Source: an uncultured Senegalimassilia sp. | GTDB lineage: Bacteria > Actinomycetota > Coriobacteriia > Coriobacteriales > Eggerthellaceae | Length of the DNA stretch: 42,963 nucleotides | Assembly (NCBI RefSeq): GCF_934632265.1 | Contig: NZ_CAKTYH010000004.1 | Coordinates: forward strand, 1 to 42,963 | Direction: 5' to 3' | In this document: in pieces, positions 15,273 through 23,458 of the stretch | How the letters are laid out: each line of letters starts with the position of its first letter | Position numbering within the stretch: the first letter of the stretch is position 1 | Made by a program: the position numbers and the translations under genes | The notes under the pieces: generated by a model | Databases searched by the model: none | Told to the model about the DNA's origin: nothing | What the model saw: the letters and a program-made list of their open reading frames with translations, nothing else

Positions 15273-15812
15273 TTAGTCGTTGGTGACGGTCACGGTCGCT
15301 GCGGTGATCTGGTCTTCGGTCGCGGTCTCGTAGAGCCACGGCTTGCCGGAGCCTTGGAACTCCATGGAATAGGTGGTGTTGTCGTCGTTCGGCGCCTCGA
15401 AGGTGTCGGAGGTGACAATCGCCAGGCCCATGCGCAGGGGGACGTACTTGGTGTTCGCGGTTGAGCGGATGCGCTTGCAGATCTTCAGGCAGAGGTAGGT
15501 GCCGTCGGCGAGCGCCTTGACGACCATCTTCGTGGCCTCGTCGTCGGGCGAGTAGAGGCCGTCGATGGACGCGTCCCAGTCCTTGTTGCTGGCGAAGCGC
15601 AGCTTCCAACCGCCGATGGCGTCGTCTTTGGTGGCCGCCTCGGTGGTGTCCTGGTTGAGGTTGAAGGAAAGCCCCTGCTGTCCCGCCACGGCCAGAAGGT
15701 TCGCGCCCGTGCTGTCTGTCACGAGCGCCACGATGTCGTTGCCGTTGAGCGCCTTTGCGGTGGCGGAGTCGAAGTCGCACCCAACGAGCTTGTTGTCGGT
15801 AACGGAAGCCAT
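15273..15812 (-). CDS. Major tail tube protein
   Basis: 179 residues with the TP901-1/phiC31-type tail protein pattern: N-terminal FDSATAKALNGNDIVALVT, SIDGLYSPDDEATKMVVKAL in the middle, and YSMEFQGSGKPWLYETATED near the end. It polymerises as the tail tube around the tape measure. The order (completion protein, tube, chaperones, tape measure) is canonical. Confidence 0.9.
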   Translation of the reverse strand: MASVTDNKLVGCDFDSATAKALNGNDIVALVTDSTGANLLAVAGQQGLSFNLNQDTTEAATKDDAIGGWKLRFASNKDWDASIDGLYSPDDEATKMVVKALADGTYLCLKICKRIRSTANTKYVPLRMGLAIVTSDTFEAPNDDNTTYSMEFQGSGKPWLYETATEDQITAATVTVTND

Positions 15813-15828
15813 TGCGGCCCCTTTCTCG

Positions 15829-16248
15829 TTATTTGACGCGGAGGCCGTAGCAAACGCGGAAGGTTACCCCCACGATCGCGTGCCCCTCGTCGGTTTCGTC
15901 TTTCTTGAGCGTCTGCACGCCGTCGAAGGTCGTGCGGTATAGGGAGAACGGTTCGGGCAGCTCGAACCCATCCGCAAGCGCCTGCTCAAGGCGCTGGATC
16001 ATGCCGAGAACCTTTGCGTTGCTGTACGGGCGCATAGGCTCGCTTATGCAGTGAACCCATACGCTGATCGCGTCGATGTACATGGTCTTGGTGTTCTCTG
16101 GCTGCGTGTTCTGAAGCTCCACGCTGTATAGCGGAGAAGCCCTGTTTTCGGGGCTGTCGTAGCATTTCGTGCCGGTGCCCTGCTCGATCGCGTCAATGAG
16201 GCAACCGAGAAACACGGCCAGGCTTAGGCGCTGCACTGCTCGCGGCAT
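15829..16248 (-). CDS. Tail terminator/completion protein
   Basis: 139 residues with good AAGGAGG ribosome site. The pattern LAVFLGCLIDAIEQGTGTKCYDSPENRASPLYSVEL and DAISVWVHCISEPMRPYSNAKVLGMIQRLEQAL fits the phage tail completion proteins that cap the tube and meet the head. Position just before the tube gene agrees. Confidence 0.75.
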   Translation of the reverse strand: MPRAVQRLSLAVFLGCLIDAIEQGTGTKCYDSPENRASPLYSVELQNTQPENTKTMYIDAISVWVHCISEPMRPYSNAKVLGMIQRLEQALADGFELPEPFSLYRTTFDGVQTLKKDETDEGHAIVGVTFRVCYGLRVK

Positions 16249-16257
16249 CGTTCCTCC

Positions 16258-16623
16258 TTAGAGCTTCTTCAGCTGGTCGATCAGGTCTTGCTTGAAAATC
16301 GGGCGCTGCGTGTCCACGTTCCGCTTGAGGAACCGCTGGCCCTGCACGTAACCGCCGTTCACGGTTCGGTGGCCGTACTCGACGTGCGGCGCATAGCTCT
16401 TCGTGTAGCCAACGGTGTCTCCCGAGTGGCCCAGCGACATGCGCAGCTCGCCGTGCGGCCCGCCCGGCCTGGTCTTCTCGGTCGATACGGGCGTTCCGCC
16501 GTCGGCTTTGCCACGGTTGAAGATCTGGGCCATGTTCTTCGTGATGACCGCATCGAAGCGCACGGAGGAAAGCCGCTTCAGCTTTCCCGCGAGGTCGTTC
16601 ACGTCTTGGATCACAAAACCCAT
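16258..16623 (-). CDS. HK97 gp10-like head-tail joining protein
   Basis: 121 residues from ATG 16623, overlapping the previous gene by 13 bases. It shows KNMAQIFNRGKADGGTPVSTEKTRPGGPHGELRMSL and YAPHVEYGHRTVNGGYVQGQRFLKR, the signature of HK97 gp10 neck proteins (pro-V/TGxLr and hvEyGt..m.grpfl). It helps join tail to capsid. Confidence 0.9.
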   Translation of the reverse strand: MGFVIQDVNDLAGKLKRLSSVRFDAVITKNMAQIFNRGKADGGTPVSTEKTRPGGPHGELRMSLGHSGDTVGYTKSYAPHVEYGHRTVNGGYVQGQRFLKRNVDTQRPIFKQDLIDQLKKL

Positions 16624-16925
16624 GGCTTGAACCCCTTCACGGTGAGGACGGTCGTATCGCCGTCCGCTGATACGTTCGCCAGCTCGTAGGCGTGGCCCTT
16701 CACCTCGACCGCGCACATTCCGCCGAAGTCTGCTGCGGGCCTCTTGGTGAGCAGTGAGCGGGTAACGCCGTCGTAGGCGTTGCCCGCGTTGTCTGCCTTG
16801 ACCTTGTGCCACGGGCCTACGCGAACGAAGAAGTCGAAGGCGGACACCTCGGAGCACACGGGGTTGTGCAGCTCGTCGGTGCCCGTTTGCTCGCGCTTGA
16901 TCGCAGCCGCCCTGTACCACCTCAT
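16611..16925 (-). CDS. Head closure/head-tail adaptor protein
   Basis: 104 residues from ATG 16925. Beta-rich, with RVGPWHKVKADNAGNAYDG and CAVEVKGHAYELANVSADGDTTVLTVKGF. This is the layout of small head-closure proteins between connector and gp10-like protein. The start overlaps the previous stop by 4 bases. Family is not certain. Confidence 0.75.
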   Translation of the reverse strand: MRWYRAAAIKREQTGTDELHNPVCSEVSAFDFFVRVGPWHKVKADNAGNAYDGVTRSLLTKRPAADFGGMCAVEVKGHAYELANVSADGDTTVLTVKGFKPWVL

Positions 16926-17266
16926 CGCCGCGCCCCCATGAACTTGATGCCCTTGGGATGGCACGCATCGCGCAGGGCCTCGATGTCGGCGGAATAGGCG
17001 GACAGCACGTCGTCAACGAAGGAGTTCGACATGCTGCCGCCGTCCGATGCAGATTCGGAGGTGCTGCCCTCGTAGCCGCGCAGGCGCAGGGCCTTGATCG
17101 CCGCATCCACGGCGATCGACTCGGCGAGGCGCGGCAGCTCGGCCACCTTGAGACGGATGCACAGGCGGTCTGATACCGTCGCGATCATCTCCTCGATAAC
17201 GGCGTCTGCCGGCACCGCCTCGTCTTCCAGGTAACGCGCCTTTACGCGGTCTGCGAGGGATGCCAT
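16922..17266 (-). CDS. Head-tail connector (adaptor) protein
   Basis: 114 residues, mostly helical: MASLADRVKARYLEDEAVPADAVIEEMIATVSDRLCIRL, then AESIAVDAAIKALRLRGYEG. It is the typical gp6/gp15-like connector that follows the capsid gene. It forms the ring beneath the portal. Confidence 0.85.
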   Translation of the reverse strand: MASLADRVKARYLEDEAVPADAVIEEMIATVSDRLCIRLKVAELPRLAESIAVDAAIKALRLRGYEGSTSESASDGGSMSNSFVDDVLSAYSADIEALRDACHPKGIKFMGARR

Positions 17267-17268
17267 GG

Positions 17269-18357
17269 CTAGCCCTCTACCGGGCGATCGCCATTTTCGA
17301 GCGCCTGCTCGGAGGTCGTGTCGATGGTGGCGATGATGTGGCCGTAGACGTTGGGAAGCACGGGGATGAACAGGCCGGAGGCCTTAGTCCACGTGGCAAC
17401 CGGGTCTTGGGTGTCCCAGCGAACGCAGGTGACGTACTGCTCCTGGCGCTTCTCGTCGAACGCGCCGCCCTGCTCAAGCTCCTCGGGGGTTACGCCCCAA
17501 AGGCCGGTGCCAACGGAGCCGTCGTAACCGACGGAGCACATGACGAACTTGTCCTCGGGGAAGAAGCGGCCCTGGGTAACCTTCATGGAGTCGGCGGCGG
17601 TGTCGATCACGCCGTAGCGCTCCTCGTCGATGTTCAGCGTGAGGCCGTTGAACTGCTGCGCGAGCAGGTTGTTGACCTGCGCGAGGCTCGGCAGGATGCC
17701 GGCACCGTTGATGCCGAAGATCGCCTTCTGCACGGCTGCGTTGCGCTGGATAAGGGAGAACACCTTCTTGGAGGTGATTGCGACGGTGGGGGTCTGGCCC
17801 TTGCCGTTGGCGATGGTCACCCACTTGTCGATGTCGCCGATGATGTCGGCGTCGGCGACGGCCCACTTGGTGGCTACCTTCTGGTCGCTGGGGACACCGA
17901 AATCGACCTCCATCGAGACGTTGTTCTCGTTGATGGTCATCTTGCCCGTGGAAAGGGCCTCCATCTTGGCCTTCTCGACGCGGGCGACGACGGACTCTGC
18001 CATGCGGGCAACGTCGTCGAAGCAGTAGCGGCGCACGGAGTCCATCTGCATGTCGAGGCCGCGCGTGACGAGGCGCAGGCGCTCGGTGAGGTTGATCTTC
18101 TCCTTGATGAGCAGCTGCTCGGTGACGACGCGCTCGAACGGAACGCGGGAGGCGATGTGCGCCTCGGTGTCGAAGCCGTGGATCATTGCCACGGTGGGAA
18201 GGTTGCCGTTCTCCACGATGCGGGAGTACTCGGCCTCGATGTACTGGGTCTTTTGATCCGGGAACAGTCGGGAGCCGAGGTAGTTTCGCTGGACGTTGAA
18301 GCCCTGCGAGAAGTCGAGCATGTCGCGCTCGGTGATGAGCTCGGAAATGGGACGCAT
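17269..18357 (-). CDS. Major capsid protein (lambda E-like)
   Basis: 362 residues, a full-length HK97-fold capsid subunit of the phage_cap_E type. Typical strings are LGSRLFPDQKTQYIEAEYSRI, IASRVPFERVVTEQLLIKEK, RRYCFDDVARMAESVV, and a C-terminal PVLPNVYGHIIATIDTTSEQ. The neighbours are a decoration protein and scaffold upstream and connectors downstream, as expected. Confidence 0.93.
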   Translation of the reverse strand: MRPISELITERDMLDFSQGFNVQRNYLGSRLFPDQKTQYIEAEYSRIVENGNLPTVAMIHGFDTEAHIASRVPFERVVTEQLLIKEKINLTERLRLVTRGLDMQMDSVRRYCFDDVARMAESVVARVEKAKMEALSTGKMTINENNVSMEVDFGVPSDQKVATKWAVADADIIGDIDKWVTIANGKGQTPTVAITSKKVFSLIQRNAAVQKAIFGINGAGILPSLAQVNNLLAQQFNGLTLNIDEERYGVIDTAADSMKVTQGRFFPEDKFVMCSVGYDGSVGTGLWGVTPEELEQGGAFDEKRQEQYVTCVRWDTQDPVATWTKASGLFIPVLPNVYGHIIATIDTTSEQALENGDRPVEG

Positions 18358-18373
18358 CTAAGCTGCTCCTTTC

Positions 18374-18688
18374 TTACACGAGGTAGAGGCCTGCGGCGGC
18401 GAAGTCCGCCTTCTTGGCCTTGGCCTCGGTGGATACCTTGTCGGCCTTGAGTCGGCCCTGGAAGATCACGGCGACGGGGCACTTGTCGGTGTCCGTCATG
18501 TCGTAGTCCTCAAGGAACACGCCGAACTCGTCGGTGCCGGTGAACAGCGCACCGGCCTTGATGATCTTGCGACCGTCTACCTCCTTGGCCATGGCCTGGG
18601 TAGCGGTTCGCGTCTTGGTGACGATGCCCACCTCGGAATCGAGGATGCTTTCGGACTCGCCGTAGGTGAACGCCTTATTGAGCGCCAT
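18374..18688 (-). CDS. Capsid decoration/head stabilisation protein
   Basis: 104 residues between scaffold and capsid, overlapping the scaffold gene by 14 bases. It reads YGESESILDSEVGIVTKTRTATQAMAKE and KCPVAVIFQGRLKADKVSTEAKA. Place and size match lambda gpD-like decoration proteins that bind capsid surfaces; the assignment is from context. Confidence 0.75.
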   Translation of the reverse strand: MALNKAFTYGESESILDSEVGIVTKTRTATQAMAKEVDGRKIIKAGALFTGTDEFGVFLEDYDMTDTDKCPVAVIFQGRLKADKVSTEAKAKKADFAAAGLYLV

Positions 18689-19373
18689 CTTTCTTTCCTC
18701 CGTTCATTCGGTTGCTGTATGCGGCTGCGAAGCTAGCGCCGAAGGACTGGGGCTTGCCCTCGCTGCCCGCCTTGGGGGGCTGGCGCTTGAGCGCTTCCTG
18801 CACTGCGGCGTCTACCGCCTTGGGGAAAAGCTCCTTGATCTTGGAGATCGCGGCGTTGGTGTCGTCCGCCTTCTCCGTCACGAACATGGAAAGAAGCTCG
18901 TCGCCGAGGTCGATGCCTGCGGCCTTCAGTTCGGCGCGCGCAACGCCCATCTGCTCGGACAGGTTGATGCGGCGCTCAAGCGCAGCCTTCTCGGCGTTGG
19001 CCTTCTCAAGCGCGTACTGCGCGCGCTGCAAGTCGTTCATGCCCGCAAGCTTCTCGGCCTCGCTGCGCTGGTCGTCGGCCTCCTGCTTGATCTGCTCGCG
19101 GATTTGCTTCTCGATCTGCGCGCGCTCGCGGGAGATGCGCTTCTTGACGATCTCGTCAACGTCGGCGTCGGTGTAGGTCTTGCCCTTCGTCTTGGGCTTG
19201 CTTCCCTTGTCGTCCGGGTCTTCACCCGCGCCCTGCTGGTCGCCTTCGGGGCCTTCGCCCTCGGTGCCCGCCTCTTCGCCAGCGCCTTCGGTTCCCTCGT
19301 CGCCTTGCTGCGGCGGGGTGAGGTTTCCGCCCGCTACTCCTGCGAACTTCTGTCGGTTTCCGTCCTTTGCCAT
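18675..19373 (-). CDS. Scaffolding protein
   Basis: 232 residues from ATG 19373 with GGAGGG site. The first 65 residues are Gly/Glu-rich and disordered (GDEGTEGAGEEAGTEGEGPE), followed by KTYTDADVDEIVKKRISRERAQIEKQIREQIKQEADD, the usual start of DUF4355-type scaffolds, a long coiled coil, and a C-terminal SFGASFAAAYSNRMNGGKK capsid-binding tail. It builds the procapsid and is not in the mature head. Confidence 0.9.
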   Translation of the reverse strand: MAKDGNRQKFAGVAGGNLTPPQQGDEGTEGAGEEAGTEGEGPEGDQQGAGEDPDDKGSKPKTKGKTYTDADVDEIVKKRISRERAQIEKQIREQIKQEADDQRSEAEKLAGMNDLQRAQYALEKANAEKAALERRINLSEQMGVARAELKAAGIDLGDELLSMFVTEKADDTNAAISKIKELFPKAVDAAVQEALKRQPPKAGSEGKPQSFGASFAAAYSNRMNGGKKDGAQ

Positions 19374-19530
19374 GCTTCGTACCCTCCATAAGGTTTCTCG
19401 TGGCTCATGCCTGCACGTTTTCCGTAGCTTTTAGCGGGTTCCACGCCTGCCCGAACCGTGGCTTTTAACGACCTCAACGCTCGGTCGGTCTTTGACCATG
19501 CGAGTGTCCTTCATGCGTGAGATTCGCCCG

Positions 19531-19791
19531 TCAGGCGGGTTCCAGGATGTCCTCAAGGCGCTCAAGCGTTGGCATCTCAAGCAGGCGCATGACCTCGCGC
19601 CCGCCGTCGGTTACAACGACCATGGGAACGCGGGTGATGCGCTCGGCGTTGTTCAGCCGCTCCATGAGGCCGTCCCATGCCTGATGAACCCTCACGCGCC
19701 CCGGGTACTCCTCGGAAAGCGGGTCTATGACCGCTCGGCGGTACGCCTCGCATGACGGGCACCCAGCGCGGGTGATGTATTCGATCTCCAT
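19531..19791 (-). CDS. Thioredoxin/glutaredoxin-like protein
   Basis: 86 residues from ATG 19791 (AAGGAGGAG site). MEIEYITRAGCPSCEAYRR carries the CPSC redox motif at C11/C14; a cis-Pro-like site follows at RITRVPMVVVTDGG. It is a short thioredoxin fold of the glutaredoxin/NrdH size. It sits within the head operon, so it may act on capsid cysteines or be a packaged cargo; an unrelated redox role cannot be ruled out. Confidence 0.8.
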   Translation of the reverse strand: MEIEYITRAGCPSCEAYRRAVIDPLSEEYPGRVRVHQAWDGLMERLNNAERITRVPMVVVTDGGREVMRLLEMPTLERLEDILEPA

Positions 19792-19805
19792 GGCTCCTCC
19801 TTGAC

Positions 19806-19837
19806 GCAAAAGAAAAGGCCCCCGTGTTGGGGGCCTT
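19806..19837 (-). terminator. Internal terminator between MuF block and capsid block
   Basis: Minus-strand AAGGCCCCC-AACAC-GGGGGCCTT (9-bp stem, 19837-19815) followed by TTCTTTTGCG, including TTTTCTTTT across the stem edge. It splits the late operon: terminase, portal and MuF before it, and scaffold and capsid after it. Confidence 0.85.
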
Positions 19838-19883
19838 GATTGTGCCGTTGGGGTGAGATGCCTATTCGGTTTTCGCCTGTTTG

Positions 19884-20093
19884 CTATCGGTGCAGCGCCT
19901 TGTCGCGCTTTCTTATAATCGCCTCGGCCTCTTCCTGGCCAATCTCGTCTAGCCATAGGTCGCCGCTTTGCGTTCCGAACACCTCTGTGTCGAATACCCA
20001 GCGCCCGAGCGTGAAATCGTAGGTCTCGCACACCATCTGTTTCGCATCGAAGCGCGATACGCGCCTGCGGGAGTCGTCGGTGTAGTAAATCAT
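19884..20093 (-). CDS. Small partner of the MuF toxin-like protein (possible immunity protein)
   Basis: 69 residues from ATG 20093, overlapping the MuF-fusion stop by 4 bases (ATGA), with GAGGAGG ribosome site. It reads MIYYTDDSRRRVSRFD, then YDFTLGRWVFDTEVFGTQSGD, then EIGQEEAEAIIRKRDK: a beta hairpin followed by a helix. I do not know a named family. Tight coupling to a RelA/SpoT-domain head protein makes an antidote or immunity role plausible, since MuF toxins are often followed by such genes; this is inference. A terminator follows directly. Confidence 0.75.
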   Translation of the reverse strand: MIYYTDDSRRRVSRFDAKQMVCETYDFTLGRWVFDTEVFGTQSGDLWLDEIGQEEAEAIIRKRDKALHR

Positions 20094-21613
20094 TTGCGAA
20101 CCTCCTCGATATTCGGCGGCGTCTTTATTTTCGCGGCGTTGTCGGCCATCTCGCGGCGAAGCTCCCACTTGCGCTCAAGCGGGGTGTCCTCAAGCCGCTC
20201 CTCCTCGTAGAGCGCGTGGTTGCGCTCCTTCACGTCGAGGCTCTGCTTCGTGTGGAACTGAAGCTCGAACTTGAAGCCGTCGGGCGTCTCGAACTGGGTG
20301 TTGACGCCTCGGTAGGCGCTTGCCGCGTCTCCGAGCGTATTCTTGACCTTGACCACAGTATAGCCCGCCTTCTCAAGCGCCTGCCTGATGCGCGCGAACT
20401 CGTCAGCAAACGACTCCACGGGCAGCACGTAGGTGTAGCGCAGCACATCGTTTATGCCATCGGATGCCTCCTTCTCGCTCACGTCGAGCTTGTGCGAGTC
20501 CGTTCGGATCTTCCGCGCAAGCGACTGCTGGCCCTTGAGCCTGAAATCAAGCCCGGCCAGCGCCGAGCCGGCGCGTTGCAGCGATTCGAGTAGGGACGTG
20601 GTGGCGGGTTCTCGAACCATGGCGTTTGATCGCAGCGTCATGGCGTGGGTCGCCGAATCGCCGCCGCGCTTTGCAACGTAATCGTCGATCCACTTGTCCC
20701 AGTCGGCAACCGCAAGGGTGTACGAGCAGCGGCACCACGGGTGCATCGGCGGGAAGTTCGTGCCCGGCATGCGCTCGGAGAACTTCGCCGGGTGCTGCTT
20801 CTGGTAGGCCTCAAGCTCGCGGCACACCTCGCAGGCCCTGCCGTCGTGGATGCACGACAGCGCGTAGCTGTCGAACTCCGACTCGTGCACGCGTGCCTGC
20901 GCCTCGTTGAAAAGGTACGTTCCCTCTGTGTACACGAGGCGCATGGCGGTCTTCGCGCCGCTGTGGTTGAGCCTCTGGCGAAGCTCGCGCGAGATCTCGT
21001 CGTACGAGGCGCCGCGTGCGATCAGCTTTGAGAAGTCGTCGTTGAGGTAGCTCGCCAGCTTCTCGCGGTTCGCCCAGATGTTGGCCGAGAAGTCTCCGCC
21101 CGCCGCCCAGGCAGCTCCGACCGTCGCACGCACGACCTCGGAGTCGTAGCGGTAGAACTCCTTGCCGAAGCCCAGCTCCTCGGCGGCGATGTTTGCGGCA
21201 CGCCGCGCCTGCTCCTCGAAGTGCCTGCGGAACTCCTCCTGCTCGATCGCGCCGATCTCAAGCTGCTGCAAGCGTATCTGCATCTGGATAGCCTCAAGCT
21301 CGTTCAGGCGGTAGATGCTCTCGCGCACAGGCATGAGGTCGGCGTACTGCGGATACTTCTTGGCGAACTCGTCCATGCGCTCCATGAGCAGCGTGTGGTC
21401 TTCCGCGCTGATGGATTGCAGCAGGCGGCGGTACTCGATCACCTTGTCCTCGCCGTACTTGGCGTAGTAGGCCGCTATCATGCGGTCGAGCTTCGCCGCC
21501 TCGGATGCGTAGACCTTGGAAAGCCGCCTTGACAGGTCGGCCTCGTCCTTGGTCAGCTGCTGCAAGAACTCGTCGCGCCTCTCGCGCCAGTATTCGTCGC
21601 TCGGCTTACTCAT
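20090..21613 (-). CDS. MuF-type minor head protein with RelA/SpoT-like C-terminal domain
   Basis: 507 residues. Residues 1-185 are helical and align with portal-binding MuF N-termini; the MuF core lies at about 190-305, with CIHDGRACEVCREL and PPMHPWCRCSY (the metal-binding Cys/His set C254, C261, C264, H291, C294). After a linker, residues 356-480 match the nucleotide-pyrophosphokinase fold: LKGQQSLARKI, INDVLRYTYVLP (D389), AYRGVNTQF and KFELQFHT (E450/Q452). These are the expected places of RelA metal Asp and the ExQ pair. It would be injected or capsid-borne and could make (p)ppGpp- or (p)ppApp-like alarmones. A 69-residue gene overlaps its stop. Confidence 0.85.
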   Translation of the reverse strand: MSKPSDEYWRERRDEFLQQLTKDEADLSRRLSKVYASEAAKLDRMIAAYYAKYGEDKVIEYRRLLQSISAEDHTLLMERMDEFAKKYPQYADLMPVRESIYRLNELEAIQMQIRLQQLEIGAIEQEEFRRHFEEQARRAANIAAEELGFGKEFYRYDSEVVRATVGAAWAAGGDFSANIWANREKLASYLNDDFSKLIARGASYDEISRELRQRLNHSGAKTAMRLVYTEGTYLFNEAQARVHESEFDSYALSCIHDGRACEVCRELEAYQKQHPAKFSERMPGTNFPPMHPWCRCSYTLAVADWDKWIDDYVAKRGGDSATHAMTLRSNAMVREPATTSLLESLQRAGSALAGLDFRLKGQQSLARKIRTDSHKLDVSEKEASDGINDVLRYTYVLPVESFADEFARIRQALEKAGYTVVKVKNTLGDAASAYRGVNTQFETPDGFKFELQFHTKQSLDVKERNHALYEEERLEDTPLERKWELRREMADNAAKIKTPPNIEEVRK

Positions 21614-22037
21614 TGGAAAGCAACAGCTCGATGATCTTGTCCTTGGTGGCGTTCTTCGGTATCTTCACGCCGCTGTTGCGGGCAAGTTCGCGCAGGTCGT
21701 TGAGCTTCATGCTGCCAAGCTCGCCGCTGTCCTCTGCCGGCTGCTCCTTGGCTTCGGTTTCGCCTGGCTGCTCGGCAGGCGTGACGGCATCCGTTTCCTG
21801 CTGTGGTTCATTTGGCGCTGTCTCGGGCTGCTTGATGCTGTAGGTGGTCATATCGACTAGGCCGTAGATGCTCACGAGGTCTTCGCGCACGTATCCGCCC
21901 ATCGTCAGCTCAACCCAGCCGTCGGCGACGGACTCCACCCGCGCCGCCGTCATGTTTCCCATGGTGCCGATGATCTCGCCGCCCGGCTCCTCGCGGATGG
22001 CAAGCTGCTTGCCTCGGCTATAGGTCGCTACCTTCAT
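21606..22037 (-). CDS. SH3-like/SAP-like phage protein
   Basis: 143 residues from ATG 22037 (GGAAGG site). N-terminal 50 residues resemble a bacterial SH3-like fold (VATYSRGKQLAIREEPGGEIIGTM), and the middle is a Pro/Glu/Gln linker. The C-terminus, MKLNDLRELARNSGVKIPKNATKDKIIELLL, is a SAP/HeH-type DNA-binding helix-extension-helix. It may bind DNA at the portal or packaged end. Family name unknown. Confidence 0.75.
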   Translation of the reverse strand: MKVATYSRGKQLAIREEPGGEIIGTMGNMTAARVESVADGWVELTMGGYVREDLVSIYGLVDMTTYSIKQPETAPNEPQQETDAVTPAEQPGETEAKEQPAEDSGELGSMKLNDLRELARNSGVKIPKNATKDKIIELLLSNE

Positions 22038-23457
22038 CGTTGGTTCCTTCCTCTTGGTTGGTCTCGATCGTTCGGTTGGTTGGATAGCCATCGCTCACCG
22101 CGTTGGCCTTCTCCTCCTGCTCGTCGCGCTTGCGCTGTATCTCGGCTTTGGGATCGCTCACGCAGGAGAGCACGGAAAGCTGCGTTTCCTCGGACACGAT
22201 GCCCGAGAGCTGCCCGGCAACCGATGCCTCGCTCTGTAAGTCGTCGGGCATGTTGCGGTGCATGGTCACATCGACCATCTGCCAATCGTCGCCGCTGAAT
22301 CCCTGGCTCAACGGATAGGCGGCTAGGAGCTTCAGGCGCTCCTGCACGCCGCGCTTGAACTTGCGGTCTTTCTTGCGGGCGAGGTTGCTCATGGGCATCA
22401 TGCGCATCTTGAGCGCTATGCCGGAGGCGGTGACGAAGCTGTCGGAAGTGATGTCGGGCACCATCGCCATCTTGAAGATCAGCTGCTCAAGGCGGTTGAT
22501 AAGGTTCTCCTGCACGGAGTCGGCGTTGGGCTTCGCCAGGAACACCACGTCAAGGCCCTCCAAGGACTCGCCGAAGAGGTTGATCACCTTGTTCTCGCGG
22601 ATGTTCACCAGCTCGTCATCGGTAAGCTCTTTGCCCTTGACCACGAGGTAGCAGTCGCTGAAGTACTCCACGTCGTTCGCCTTCTCGGAAAGCACGGCGT
22701 TGTACTGCTCGACCATGGAAAGCACGCCCTCGTAGAGGCCGCGCCCCTTGGTGTTCTGGCGGAAGTCGACGGCGGGCACGCTGCCGAAGCTGTGGCCCTC
22801 GGCCTCGCCGAACTCCAAGCCGGCATCGCCGCGCCTGAACGGCACGACCTCGTGGGCATCGGAATAGCTGCCCTTGATAGCGCCGTCATCGCCGTAGAAC
22901 CAGCGGACGAAGAACATCGGGCGCTTCAGCACGGAATCGTCGTAGACCATGAACGACGTGAGCGGCGACACCGCGATTGATCGCGGCAGGCCCTCTTCGT
23001 CTTGGTACAGCATCTCGTAGGCATGGCCGAACTTCGACGCCATCTCCGACAATTCAGCGTCCACGTCCTCCTGGAAGTTTCTCGCCGTATAGTCGGCGAT
23101 GAACGCCTCCACGGCCTTCTTGCGCCCATCGTCCTCGCCCTTGACCGAAAGCGTCATGGGCACGCCGATGTAGTAGCCCTCGAACGTGTCCGTGATGGTG
23201 TAGCAGAAGTCGGCAGACAGGCGGTTGTTCGGCTTGTAGCCGGGCTTCTTGCGCCATGATCGGTCGAAGATCGCGTAGTGCGTGTCGTACACCTTGTCCA
23301 GGTACTCGTAGCGCGGCTTGTGGTCTTGCTCGAACTCGTCAACCAGGCGCTGAAGCAGCTCCTCGGTCATCTCGGTTCCAGCGGGCAGGCGGAAGTCGTC
23401 GGTGGACGGCTCTCGCTGCATTTGGTCGTAGTAGAAAGAATGGAACTCGTGGCTCAA
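22018..23457 (-). CDS. Portal protein
   Basis: 479 residues of SPP1 gp6-like portal type from TTG 23457 behind AAGGGGGG. Marks are FCYTITDTFEGYYIGVPMTLS, FGHAYEMLYQDEEGLPRSIAVSPL, and the stem YNAVLSEKANDVEYFSDCYLVVKG. It forms the dodecameric ring that threads DNA and docks the terminase. TTG start is unusual but supported by the ribosome site and the 4-base gap to the terminase stop. Confidence 0.93.
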   Translation of the reverse strand: MSHEFHSFYYDQMQREPSTDDFRLPAGTEMTEELLQRLVDEFEQDHKPRYEYLDKVYDTHYAIFDRSWRKKPGYKPNNRLSADFCYTITDTFEGYYIGVPMTLSVKGEDDGRKKAVEAFIADYTARNFQEDVDAELSEMASKFGHAYEMLYQDEEGLPRSIAVSPLTSFMVYDDSVLKRPMFFVRWFYGDDGAIKGSYSDAHEVVPFRRGDAGLEFGEAEGHSFGSVPAVDFRQNTKGRGLYEGVLSMVEQYNAVLSEKANDVEYFSDCYLVVKGKELTDDELVNIRENKVINLFGESLEGLDVVFLAKPNADSVQENLINRLEQLIFKMAMVPDITSDSFVTASGIALKMRMMPMSNLARKKDRKFKRGVQERLKLLAAYPLSQGFSGDDWQMVDVTMHRNMPDDLQSEASVAGQLSGIVSEETQLSVLSCVSDPKAEIQRKRDEQEEKANAVSDGYPTNRTIETNQEEGTNDEGSDL

Positions 23458-23458
23458 A

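Noticed and set aside
17260-18450. A 396-residue plus-strand frame opposite the capsid gene
   Set aside because: Shadow of the capsid gene caused by GC-rich third positions; composition (V/L/D/H/G) and lack of motifs speak against it.
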